Positions 24,050 to 32,040 of a DNA stretch of 64,000 nucleotides are shown piece by piece. Position numbers and translations under genes: made by a program. Each line of letters starts with the position of its first letter. The stretch's first letter is position 1. The stretch is from Larix kaempferi (Eukaryota > Streptophyta > Pinopsida > Pinales > Pinaceae): contig BSBM01002083.1 of the NCBI GenBank assembly GCA_027924585.1, positions 744,001-808,000 on the forward strand, in the 5' to 3' direction. The notes beneath the pieces are model-generated. The model was not told the origin of the DNA, did no database searches, and saw nothing but the letters and a program-made list of their open reading frames with translations.

Positions 24050-24640
24050 TGTGGATATGTATGAGACTAATGGAATTTATATGTGAATCAGAGACGTCAA
24101 CGGCAAGAGTAGTAGCAACAGTAGCAAGAAAGAGTGGACCTATACAACATCCTACAGGAGTAGGAGGCTAGAGAGAGGGAGAGAGACCAGTACCCTTGAC
24201 CCATTACCGCATAGACATGAGACCTCTTGAGTTTTTTGGCCTCCTGGAATTTTATTAGGAGGCTACATCCCTAAAGAGGAACTCATCTGTTTGGGGCAGT
24301 TGATCCATCTTTGGGATCGACATAGACAGGTAAGTTTCAGTTTGGTCCCGATCTATGGTTTTAATCCACAGAGGAGGACATCTACTTGATCACTGGGCTA
24401 TCCAAGAGAGGGGAGGATTTTCCACAGTTCCCCGATGTCCCACTTGGTGTCACAATGGAGAGTCAGCTTGCATACTCTTAGAGATATATTAGTGACCAAG
24501 TCATTGACCCTTCTCTTTTTCAAGTTTCTGGAGGACAACTACGAATTGCTTCTTTCGGCGTAGAGGAGCCTTAAATTCCTCTCTATTTTATTTACGACGA
24601 TGGTGCACTCCACCACTGATGGGAAGTGCATTAGTATCCC
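24050..24640 (+). pseudogene. Unrecognised gene fragment, copy 1
   Basis: I do not recognise the family. Comparison with the inverted copy (25788-26049 plus 31704-32040) shows shared protein-like text in the same order: LLEFY, a GQLI..WD-like stretch, then DIYLITGLSKRGEDFPQFP, then SLF and ASFG. The frame is broken by indels before the ITGLSKRGED stretch, and a TAG shared with copy 2 follows the LAY residues, so this is a dead copy. The pattern of a conserved PTEEDIYFITGL-type phrase is loosely like plant mobile domain proteins, but that is a guess. It sits at the inner end of the left CACTA arm. Confidence 0.55.
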
Positions 24641-24699
24641 TCTATTCTATTATGATGAATCTTTAGTGCAAATACCTAGATGCGGTGTCCAGGAAGTTT

Positions 24700-25030
24700 C
24701 AAGGGAAACATAGTTAAAACAAGGGAGATATGGCGAAAAAACAAAAATTTATACAAGGGAAATGAAGTTAAAACAAGGGAGATATGACGAAAAAACAGAA
24801 TTTTATACTACTTTTTTCTTTCTTTCTTTTTTTTCAGAAATGGATCTGCAATGGCACGGAAGGGATAGGAACAATTGAATCTGAAATGGTGTCGAATGGA
24901 TCTGAAACAGTTGGATCTAGAATGACTTTCAGAATAGATCTGAAACGACTGGATCTGGAACGACTTTCAGATTGGATCTAAAACAGCTTGGAATGGATCT
25001 GAAATGGTGCGGAAGTGATCGGCAACAGTT
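24700..25030. repeat. Short tandem repeats between the inverted arms
   Basis: A roughly 55-bp duplication around 24713-24810 repeats GTTAAAACAAGGGAGATATG and CGAAAAAACA. It is followed by a run of about 16-20 bp units built on GGATCTGAAACGACTTTCAG (about 24840-25010). The open frame across the second run is due to the repeat. Confidence 0.75.
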
Positions 25031-25434
25031 CAGCTAAAAATAGATATGGACTCCAGGTATGTTCGGCTTCCAAACAGTTCAGGGGTTTCACTCGGCCACC
25101 AATGTTGTCTGACAGCTTGCGTATTGGGAAGTACCCCTCACTCTACGGCTCAGGTAAAACTGATAACAGCTTTGCCACAAATGACAGCTCTTGGTTTACC
25201 TCACGAGTGGGAACTAGTCAATCAGGTAGAGGTCGTTTCCCTTTTCGCTGGCAGGTCCTCTCAATGGGCCAGCTACTTTGGGGTTCTTGTGGTACTCCTC
25301 ACAATGAGTTTTAGGGATTATACCCAAGTACTTCCCACAGTTAAGCGAATAGGGATTATTCCCAGATCCAAACTTGCAACAGATGCAACAAAAAAAAAAT
25401 TGGTAGAAATTCCACCCAATGAGCCCAAGAAAGT
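25031..25434. other. Internal leader of a truncated LTR element (probable)
   Basis: A 131-codon plus-strand frame (25046-25441) has no recognisable domain. Because the PBS and LTR that follow are on the minus strand, this segment is best read as the sequence downstream of the PBS of a minus-strand element, truncated on the left. Confidence 0.4.
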
Positions 25435-25446
25435 GCTCTGATACCA
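25435..25446 (-). other. Primer-binding site of a truncated LTR element
   Basis: TGGTATCAGAGC on the minus strand, two bases inside the TGTGAAGAAC end of the adjoining LTR. It is the same initiator-tRNA match as in the Copia elements but belongs to a different family. Confidence 0.65.
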
Positions 25447-25448
25447 GA

Positions 25449-25784
25449 TGTGAAGAACTTACAATAATTAATTAATGAAAACACACAAGATAGCAGAAAT
25501 AACAGAACTCAGAATCACTTTATTGATCGCAGGCCACTTCAAGGGGGAAACCTCCTTTGAGCAAGCTCAATACAAATAACTTCACGGTACCTTCATTGGC
25601 CTCAACACACACTTATATACTAAGTCTATGCCCAATACTATGGGTCAATACCATGGGACATATAATACTACGGGATGACTTACTAAGCATATGCGTCTAA
25701 TACTATGGGTCAATACCATGGGCTAATACAAAGTATGGATCAACAAATACTACGGGACGACTTACAAAGCATATGCATCCAACA
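25449..25784 (-). repeat. LTR remnant of a second element family
   Basis: The segment begins TGTGAAGAAC next to the PBS, and a plausible outer end is GCATCCAACA near 25784. On the minus strand TATATAAG (about 25613-25620) gives a core promoter. Inside, AATACTATGGGTCAATACCATGGG occurs in two imperfect copies. The partner LTR is absent, so only the 5' end of the element survives. The outer boundary is uncertain. Confidence 0.5.
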
Positions 25785-25787
25785 ACA

Positions 25788-26049
25788 ATATACTAACAAA
25801 GTAAAGAGAAGGGTTGATACGGGTTCCTAAAATATGTGCGATGGTCATCACCAACAAAGAGAGGCACCTCACATCCTCTCTACCAAAAGCAGCAATGGAA
25901 ATTTTCCCACCATTGACCTAAAACTAAGCAGGGTGGACGATGTTGGGGTCAACATATCTCTAAACGTAGACTAGATGAGTCCCTACCATAGCTCCAGCTT
26001 GGACCTTAGGGAACTGAGGAAAGTCCTCACCTCTCCTAGAGGTCCCAGT
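25788..26049 (-). pseudogene. Unrecognised gene fragment, copy 2, distal half
   Basis: On the minus strand this reads TSRRGEDFPQFPKVQAG, GTHLVYV, a TAG, then RYVDP, SIAAFGRED and a hydrophobic stretch (MTIAHILGTRINPSLYFVSI) up to the LTR remnant. It continues the proximal half at 31704-32040, from which it is separated by the Ty3 insertion at the CCAGT target. The in-frame TAG falls at the same place as in copy 1. Family unknown. Confidence 0.6.
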
Positions 26050-26571
26050 TGATCTGCACGCACCCAGGATCGTGAGGGGGACAACAGTTCGACCGAATGA
26101 TTCGTTTATGTTATGGCGGAAGCATAAGAATGAGAAGCAAAGCAATAATACACTACACACGGAAATATATAAGCACACAGACAATATGCAAGAATTCGAA
26201 CTGATTTCTCTATTACTAGATGTAAAGATCAAAATCTTTTTATGTTACAATATTCTACATGCTTATATAGAGTGCTGAGACGCTTGGATACCTTCCCATT
26301 ACGTTCAGTTACAAGAGAAGTTAGAATGGTTTCGGAAGTTCAACCGTTACAGTCGACTGGAAGACAAAGACAATCTGTCGCAGTTCAACAGTCACAAGTC
26401 GATGTTGCATGTCGACGTCGTGAAACTATTGAAGTCGTTGAACTTGTCGAAGTTGCTGAGTTTGTTGAAGTCGTGTCGAAATAGATGAACTTGTCGAATT
26501 TGTGTCAAAGTCGATGACTTGTCACAGTTGATGTTAGCATTCGACATTAATTCCAAATGTTGTGTGGATCA
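26050..26571 (-). repeat. 3' LTR of the Ty3/gypsy element
   Basis: This 522-bp LTR starts TGATCTGCACGCACCCAGGA and ends TGTGTGGATCA. GTCGA-rich text runs through its second half. On the minus strand the purine tract AAGGAAGGAAG lies just upstream (26573-26583). Confidence 0.9.
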
Positions 26572-26582
26572 TACTTCCTTCC

Positions 26583-27380
26583 TTAAGAAACAATGGTCCC
26601 CATTGTTTGCTCGTTTAAGTGAGGAAACCTGTTGACCAGTTCAATAACAGAGTACCATTTTCCTTGTGTTGGGATCTGTCTAGCTTTAGAAACCTGAAAC
26701 AAGGGAATTGTGTTCAGCCTTGTATGGCGTACTCGTCGTCCCACAATGGTGTCGCAAGGAAGAGGTTCCTGAACTTCTAGATTGATGTCATCGATTTCTG
26801 CTGTCGATAAGTCGTTCTGTTCCAATAGTGGTGCATGATATGGTCGAAGTAGATCCACATTGAATACTGGATGCAGACCCAGGCATGCAGGAATGTCGAG
26901 CTGGAAATCGTTTTCTCCAATATGTCGAAGGATACTGTATGGGTCGTATCATAAAGGTTTGATCTTCTTGTATGGATCAGTGAAGCTTTCCTTCTTTAGA
27001 TGTAACCAAACCTTATCCCCAACTTGGAATGATGAGGAATACGATGTTTTTTTTTTCGGGCCTTAGCTTTCGCATTTTCTCATTGCAACATTTCATGTGC
27101 TTGTCTCTGGATGTCACAAATCTGATCTCGAAACTTCGAGGCTTTATCAACTTCCAACTGGTTGTAGTTGGTGTCATTTGACTGTGTCGAGGAGATGATC
27201 AAGTCGATAGGCGTTGAGGGTTGAAATCCATAACAGATCTCAAATGGACTCTTTCTCGTAGAGATTTGTTTAGCACGATTTTAACTGTGATGTATGTATG
27301 GAAGACTTTCATCCCATGTTCGTCGATGCTTGTGGTTGTACATGCGAAGCAGTACTACCAAGCGATTCACAACTTCCGTC
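26583..27380 (-). pseudogene. Ty3/gypsy integrase C-terminal part
   Basis: The minus-strand frame 26583-26858 reads LHPVFNVDLLRPYHAPLLE and ends with a PTQGKWYSVIELVNRFPHL tail, the C-terminal region that follows the GPY/F module in plant Ty3 polyproteins. Upstream, 26860-27380 reads in several frames (KSPFEICYGFQPSTP, NRLVVLLRMYNHKHRRTWDE) and holds stops. It belongs to the same polyprotein as the core at 27383-27928. Confidence 0.8.
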
Positions 27381-27382
27381 TG

Positions 27383-27928
27383 TCAGTTGGTTTGAGGATG
27401 GAAAACTATTGACAATGAGATTCGTGTGTCCAGTTGTTGCCATAGGGTCTTCCAAAAGATGTCGATGAATTTGGAATCTCGGTCAGAAGTAATGGTTGTC
27501 GATAAACCAAAGTATTTCCAAACATGTGTGAAGAAGAGCTGAGCGGTATGTTGCGTTGTCGTCGTCTTCTTGCATGGAATGAGAATGGCCATCTTGGAAA
27601 ATATGTCGACTACTACTAAGATTGCGTCATGCTGATGTTTGGTAGTAGGATATCTCATCAAGTATTCCATATAAATAGATTCCCATGGTCGACTAGGAAT
27701 TGGAAAAGGTGTGTACAATCCCTATCGTTGATTAGGCGGATTAGCAATGGCATAAACCATGCATGATCGAATGTACTTGTTGACGTAGGTTTTAAGTGAA
27801 GGCAAAAATAAGTACTTTTGGAGAATAGAAAGGGTATTTTCTACTCCAAAGTGTCCTACAGTCTTGTTGTAGTGCGCGTCCCAAATGAGTTGTTGTCGAT
27901 GCTCACCTGTCGGTACAAAGTTGTCCAA
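27383..27928 (-). pseudogene. Ty3/gypsy integrase zinc-binding and core domains
   Basis: Frame 27722-27928 carries the HHCC region (HYNKTVGHFG, YIRSC). The last cysteine is replaced: the text reads SCMVYAIANP where two cysteines three apart are expected. Frame 27383-27718 carries the catalytic core: the first catalytic aspartate appears as glutamate (MEYLMRYP), the second is kept (TSDRDSKF), and the frame stops at FHPQTN, before the catalytic glutamate region. The enzyme is therefore inactive. Confidence 0.85.
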
Positions 27929-28058
27929 GCTTGTATAGCAAGGTATCTTTCAGGAAATAGTCGGAGGTCGACGACTTGTCAATATGAATTTGTCGATAGA
28001 GTGGTGAAAATTCGATGTCGTCCTGATACAATTGAGGTGAAGTGGTGGTGTCATATCC

Positions 28059-28529
28059 CTACATACTCATCACTGTAAAAAGGAGAGTAATGGGTGGTCG
28101 ACTGAGACAATCAGCCAGGGCATTGGCTTTACCTTTCTGATACTTAATTACCAACTGAAATTGTTGCAGGTAATTAATCCACTTGAGTTTTCGAGTTGTT
28201 TGTAGTTTCGACTGGGTTGGAGTGAACTGTAGAGGCTTATGGTAAGTGAGGATGACCATTTCCTTTCCAAGCATGTAATGCCTCCATTGCTTGAGAGCTT
28301 GCACAATGGCATATAGTTCTTTTTCATATGTTGAATATATTCTAACAGTGTCATTAAAAGTTTCATAATGAAAAGCGACTGGGTGACCAAACTGAGTGAT
28401 AATTGCGCCCAAGGCATAGTCTGATGCGTCTGTCTCAATATCAAAGGGATGATGCAAATTAGGTAACACAAGCACTGGTGCAATGCAGAGCTTGTGCCTG
28501 AGCTGTTCGAAAGCTGCTTGTTGTGTCAA
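28059..28529 (-). pseudogene. Ty3/gypsy RNase H domain
   Basis: A 156-codon minus-strand frame has the usual RNase H motifs: ETDASDYALGAI, YSTYEKELYAIVQAL, and KGKANALADCLSRPP. The histidine-aspartate phrase reads LTYHKPLQF where LTDHKPL is usual, so one acidic residue is lost. It joins the RT thumb (28533-28787) after a shift. Confidence 0.9.
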
Positions 28530-28532
28530 TGT

Positions 28533-29339
28533 TCATTTAAAGACAGTTTTCCCATTTCTTTTCGTCAACTGATTTAAGGGCCAGGCTATGTGACTGACGC
28601 CGAGTATGAATTGTCGATAGAAATTCGTCAAAACAAGAAAACTTCTTAGTTCATGAATGCTTTGAGGAATGGGCCAATATTTAAGGATCTGTACTTTTTC
28701 TGGATCGACGTGAATGCCTACAGAGGCAACTACATACCCCAAATATTTGATGGTGTTCATCGCAAAGGAACACTTTTCCATGTTCAAGTAGAGTTGATGT
28801 TGCTAGAGAGTGTCGAGGACTTGTCGAAGCTATCCGACATGTTCTTCCCATGATCGACTGAAAATCAATATGTCATCGAGATAGACAATGACCCATTTTC
28901 CGATGAAAGGTCGAATAATTTTATCTAGGTATCGCATGAAGGTTGCAGGTGCATTGGTTAAGCCGAAAGGCATGACTAACCATTCAAACAATCCTTCCTT
29001 GGCCTTGAAAGTAGTTTTCCAGACATCTGCAGGCTCGATTGGAATCTGATGATATCCCGACTTGAGTTTGAGCTTAGTAAAGAACTTAGCACCTTTCAAA
29101 CATTCGATGAGCTCGTCCATCCGCGACAGAGGGTATATGTTCTTTATCGAAATTTTTTTGAGTGCTCGGTAGTCGATGCACATGCGCCAAGTCTCGTCTT
29201 TCTTTGGAACGAGGATGACTAGACTTCCACAAGGAGAGGAACTGGGCTGGATATGACCTTTGTCGATCAAATCTTGGATTTGTCTGCGAATCTTTTCATT
29301 TTCAAGAATGAATCTTCTGTAAACAGATGCGTTAGGCAA
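28533..29339 (-). pseudogene. Ty3/gypsy reverse transcriptase
   Basis: Frame 28830-29339 (169 codons) covers fingers and palm: WRMCIDYRALKKIS, GYHQIPI, MPFGLTNAPATF and the catalytic YLDD in VIVYLDDILIFS. The first catalytic aspartate, normally in a KLDLKSGYHQ phrase, is lysine here (KLKLKSGYHQ). Frame 28533-28787 is the thumb (KYLGYVVASVGIHVDPEK). One frameshift separates them. Even without it, the lysine replacement would abolish polymerase activity. Confidence 0.9.
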
Positions 29340-29667
29340 AGAAGAACCAGGAGCAAGTTCAATAGAGTGTTTTACCTGGAAATTTTGAGGTACTCCATCT
29401 CGAACTTGGAATAGGTTCTGGTACTCATCAATAATATTGTTGATATGCTGCTTCTGTCGGGAGCTGCACTAGTCAGTGAGTCGACTGGTTGCTGCAGTCT
29501 TCCTAGAATGTTGTGGCTTCATCATAATCATTGTGAACTTCTTAGCATGATTGATGAGATTCTTCGTCTGTTTAGCAGATATCATTGAGACTGTTGGTGT
29601 AGGTCGTCGCTCTGGTATGCCGTACCATTTGATTCTGAATTCTGAGAATCACCTTTTGTGGTCATGA

Positions 29668-30108
29668 CTAGTAACTTCCATGGCAATCACATAGGTAAGG
29701 CTTCCCAAATAGGGCGTCAACTACAGAGAGTGGTGCCACGTCGCAAAGTAATTCATCTTCAAAAGGCTTAATGAAGTAGGCGAGCTTGCATTGTCGAGTG
29801 ATCCTTAGCTCTTGTCCATCCTTCATACAACCGATATTATAACGCTGAGGATGTGGAGAGGTAACAAGACCTAGTTTATTCACAAGTTCTTCAGAAACAA
29901 ATTTCTTATGGCTTCCGTTGTCCACAATCAGATGCAATGGATTTTTTTGAACCCATATCTGTGTATGGAATAGGCGTTCTCGTTCCTCCTCGTTGACGAT
30001 AGTCGAGGCTGTTGGATTTGTCGATGTCGATGTCAAAAGGGTCATTGCTTCTGGGTCGGATTCTACCATAGTCTTGTCGAACGCGTCAGATGTCAACACT
30101 TTTTCCAA
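29668..30108 (-). pseudogene. Ty3/gypsy aspartic protease region
   Basis: A 146-codon minus-strand frame contains the retropepsin-type stretch LHLIVDNGSHKKFVSEELV. The active triad normally reads D-S/T-G; here it is D-N-G. Just upstream, around 30110-30190, the text WCDYHHSSWHDTSKC looks like the zinc-binding end of gag. About 330 bases between this frame and RT (29340-29667) hold the linker with stops. Confidence 0.75.
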
Positions 30109-30300
30109 AAAGGTCTTCCAAGCTTTGCATTTAGACGTATCATGCCAAGATGAGTGGTGGTAATCACACCATTTCCCGTTAGGGGGTTGTTTGCTACGTT
30201 CCCTTTTGTGGAAAGGATTTTTTCCGTGATCTAGCTTTGGCAGAGTTGGCTAAGAATATTTCAACTTGTTGAAGTCAGTTGGTGACTTCTTATCGGGTGG

Positions 30301-31086
30301 TCATCTTGATGTCGGTTTAGTCGCAAAGTGTACGTTTCCCTTCTGTTTGGTCTCGAGTTTGCTGGCATAGTGGAATGCATCTGCGAGCGTATTAACAGTC
30401 AGAAAATCCATCTCTTGCTGAATGTAATAGGATAATCCGCTGATATACTTCAGAACAAGCAATTTTTCTTCTTCTTGAATGCCAAGTCTAGCCATGAGTC
30501 GATAGAACTCGTCAGTGTAACTCTGTATGGACTCGTCTTTCCATTGCCTTAGTTGTTGCCACTTCTTATACTGTTGTTCAAGGTACTTAGGTGGGTAAAA
30601 TTCCTTTCGGATGTATTCGACAAATTTCTCCCATGTGTCTATGGGGTCTCCGCTTTTCTCCATTTTTGTCGAGAGGTTCTCCCACCAGCATTGCATAGAT
30701 GTTGACATATTTAAGGCTGCAATGGTGATCTTGTTGGCTTCTGAGAGTTGATTCACAAAGTAATAGGATTCCAATTGTTGTACCCAATTGTCAATGGATT
30801 CCGCGTCAATCTTTCCTTCTAAATTTGGTATGTCCAGATTCATTTGCACTTTGAATGGACTGATTTTGTTGGAGTTAGATCTTGTCGAAAATTCTCCTGA
30901 TGTCGAAGCAAATCGCGTGAGAATCTCATTGAACTGGGTGAACATTTTAGTTCGTTGTCGAGCCAGTGCTTTCTCTATGAGTTGCTGTGTCTCTTCGATT
31001 GCATGTCTATCGCCTGTTTCTCCTGCCATCTTTGGAGGTAGTTTTTGCTTAGATTGTTGATTTTGCGATCGTTTTATAACTAGCAT
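30301..31086 (-). pseudogene. Ty3/gypsy gag
   Basis: A 261-codon frame starts with ATG at 31086 and ends at a TGA at 30301. The retrotransposon gag core is clear: NWVQQLESYYF, ITIAALNMSTSMQCWWENL, WEKFVEYIRKEFYPPKYLEQ, and LRQWKDESIQSYTDEFYRL. The zinc-knuckle part lies beyond the stop at about 30110-30190, so the frame is truncated by a nonsense change. An internal methionine (MAGETGDRH) is an equally good start. This is the best preserved coding part of the element. Confidence 0.85.
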
Positions 31087-31142
31087 AAGTCAGTTAAATT
31101 CGATGGAATTGTCTACGCACAACTTAAGCATGAACAAAGCTG

Positions 31143-31159
31143 ATGCGCTTTGATACCAA
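31143..31159 (-). other. Primer-binding site of the Ty3/gypsy element
   Basis: On the minus strand TTGGTATCAAAGCGCATC follows the 5' LTR, differing by one base from the initiator methionine tRNA match TGGTATCAGAGC over its first twelve bases. Confidence 0.7.
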
Positions 31160-31698
31160 TGATCCGCATGCACCCAGGAGCACGAGGGGGGAAACATTTC
31201 GACTGAATCAGACATTTTTGTTATGGTGGAAGCATAAGAATGAGAAGCAAAGCAGGAATACACTACACATGGAAATATATAAGCACACAGACAATATGCA
31301 GGAATGCGAACTGATTTCTCTATTACTAGATGTAAATATCAAAAGATCAAAATCTTGTTATATTACAATATTCTACATGCTTATATAGAGTGTTGAGAAG
31401 CTTGGGTTCCTGCCCGTTATGTTCAGTTACAAGAGAAGTTAGAACGGTTTCGGAAGTTTAACCGTTACAGTCGACTGGAAGACGGAGAGACAATTTGTCC
31501 TAGTTCAATAGTCGCAAGTCGCAAGTCGATGTTGCATGTCGATGTCGCAAAACTATTGAGGTCGCTGAACTTGTTGAAGTTGTTGATTTTGTTGAAGTCA
31601 TGTAGAAATCGATGAACTTGTCGAAGTTGTGTCGAATTTGATGACTTGTCGCAGTTGATGTTAGCATCTGACAACAATGCCAACTGCTGTGTGGATCA
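31160..31698 (-). repeat. 5' LTR of the Ty3/gypsy element
   Basis: This 539-bp LTR starts TGATCCGCATGCACCCAGGA and ends TGTGTGGATCA, then the CCAGT target duplication. It differs from the 3' LTR by many substitutions and small indels, so the insertion is older than the two Copia copies. Confidence 0.9.
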
Positions 31699-32040
31699 CC
31701 AGTGATAAAATATATGTCATCCTCTGTGGGTCAGAACCACTGATCGGGACCAACTCGAAATGCCTGTCTATGATGATCCCAATGTGCGATCAATTGGGTG
31801 AGGAATGTATTGTTCCCCTTGAGTGATTTTGCCTCCTCATAGAACTTGAGTAGGCCGACAACTCTGAAGAGGTGTCTCGTCTATGGACGAATGGAATGAG
31901 GGTATAAATCTCTCTCCCTCTCCCTGGTCTCTCACTCTCTTCGGAAGTTATACTAGTCAACTTGTGCTTCCTGCTGTTGCCTAACCTTGCAACGCTCACG
32001 TCTCTGTTTCACATATAACATCAATTAGTCTCATCAAACT
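31699..32040 (-). pseudogene. Unrecognised gene fragment, copy 2, proximal half
   Basis: On the minus strand, after frameshifts, the text reads HLFRVVGLLKFYEEAKSL, NNTFLTQLIAHWDHHRQAF, GPDQWF, then DDIYFITG up to the Ty3 insertion point. It is homologous in inverted orientation to 24050-24400, including the less conserved flank (TATATGTGAA, CAGAGACGT). A charged helical segment followed by an aromatic-rich stretch can be seen, but no known domain. Confidence 0.6.

Larger units (their letters stand above)
26050..31698 (-). mobile_element. Ty3/gypsy retrotransposon, degenerate, inserted in the gene fragment
   Basis: This 5649-bp element has LTRs at 26050-26571 and 31160-31698, both starting TGATC and ending GGATCA. 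The target duplication CCAGT is at 26045-26049 and 31699-31703. Minus-strand order is 5' LTR, PBS, gag, protease, RT, RNase H, integrase, C-terminal tail, purine tract, 3' LTR, the Ty3/gypsy order (integrase after RNase H). The pol region is broken into several frames, and active-site residues are altered, so it is inactive. Confidence 0.95.

Noticed and set aside
23980-24171. 63-codon frame over the (GT)n run
   Set aside because: Alternating Cys/Val translation of the microsatellite.
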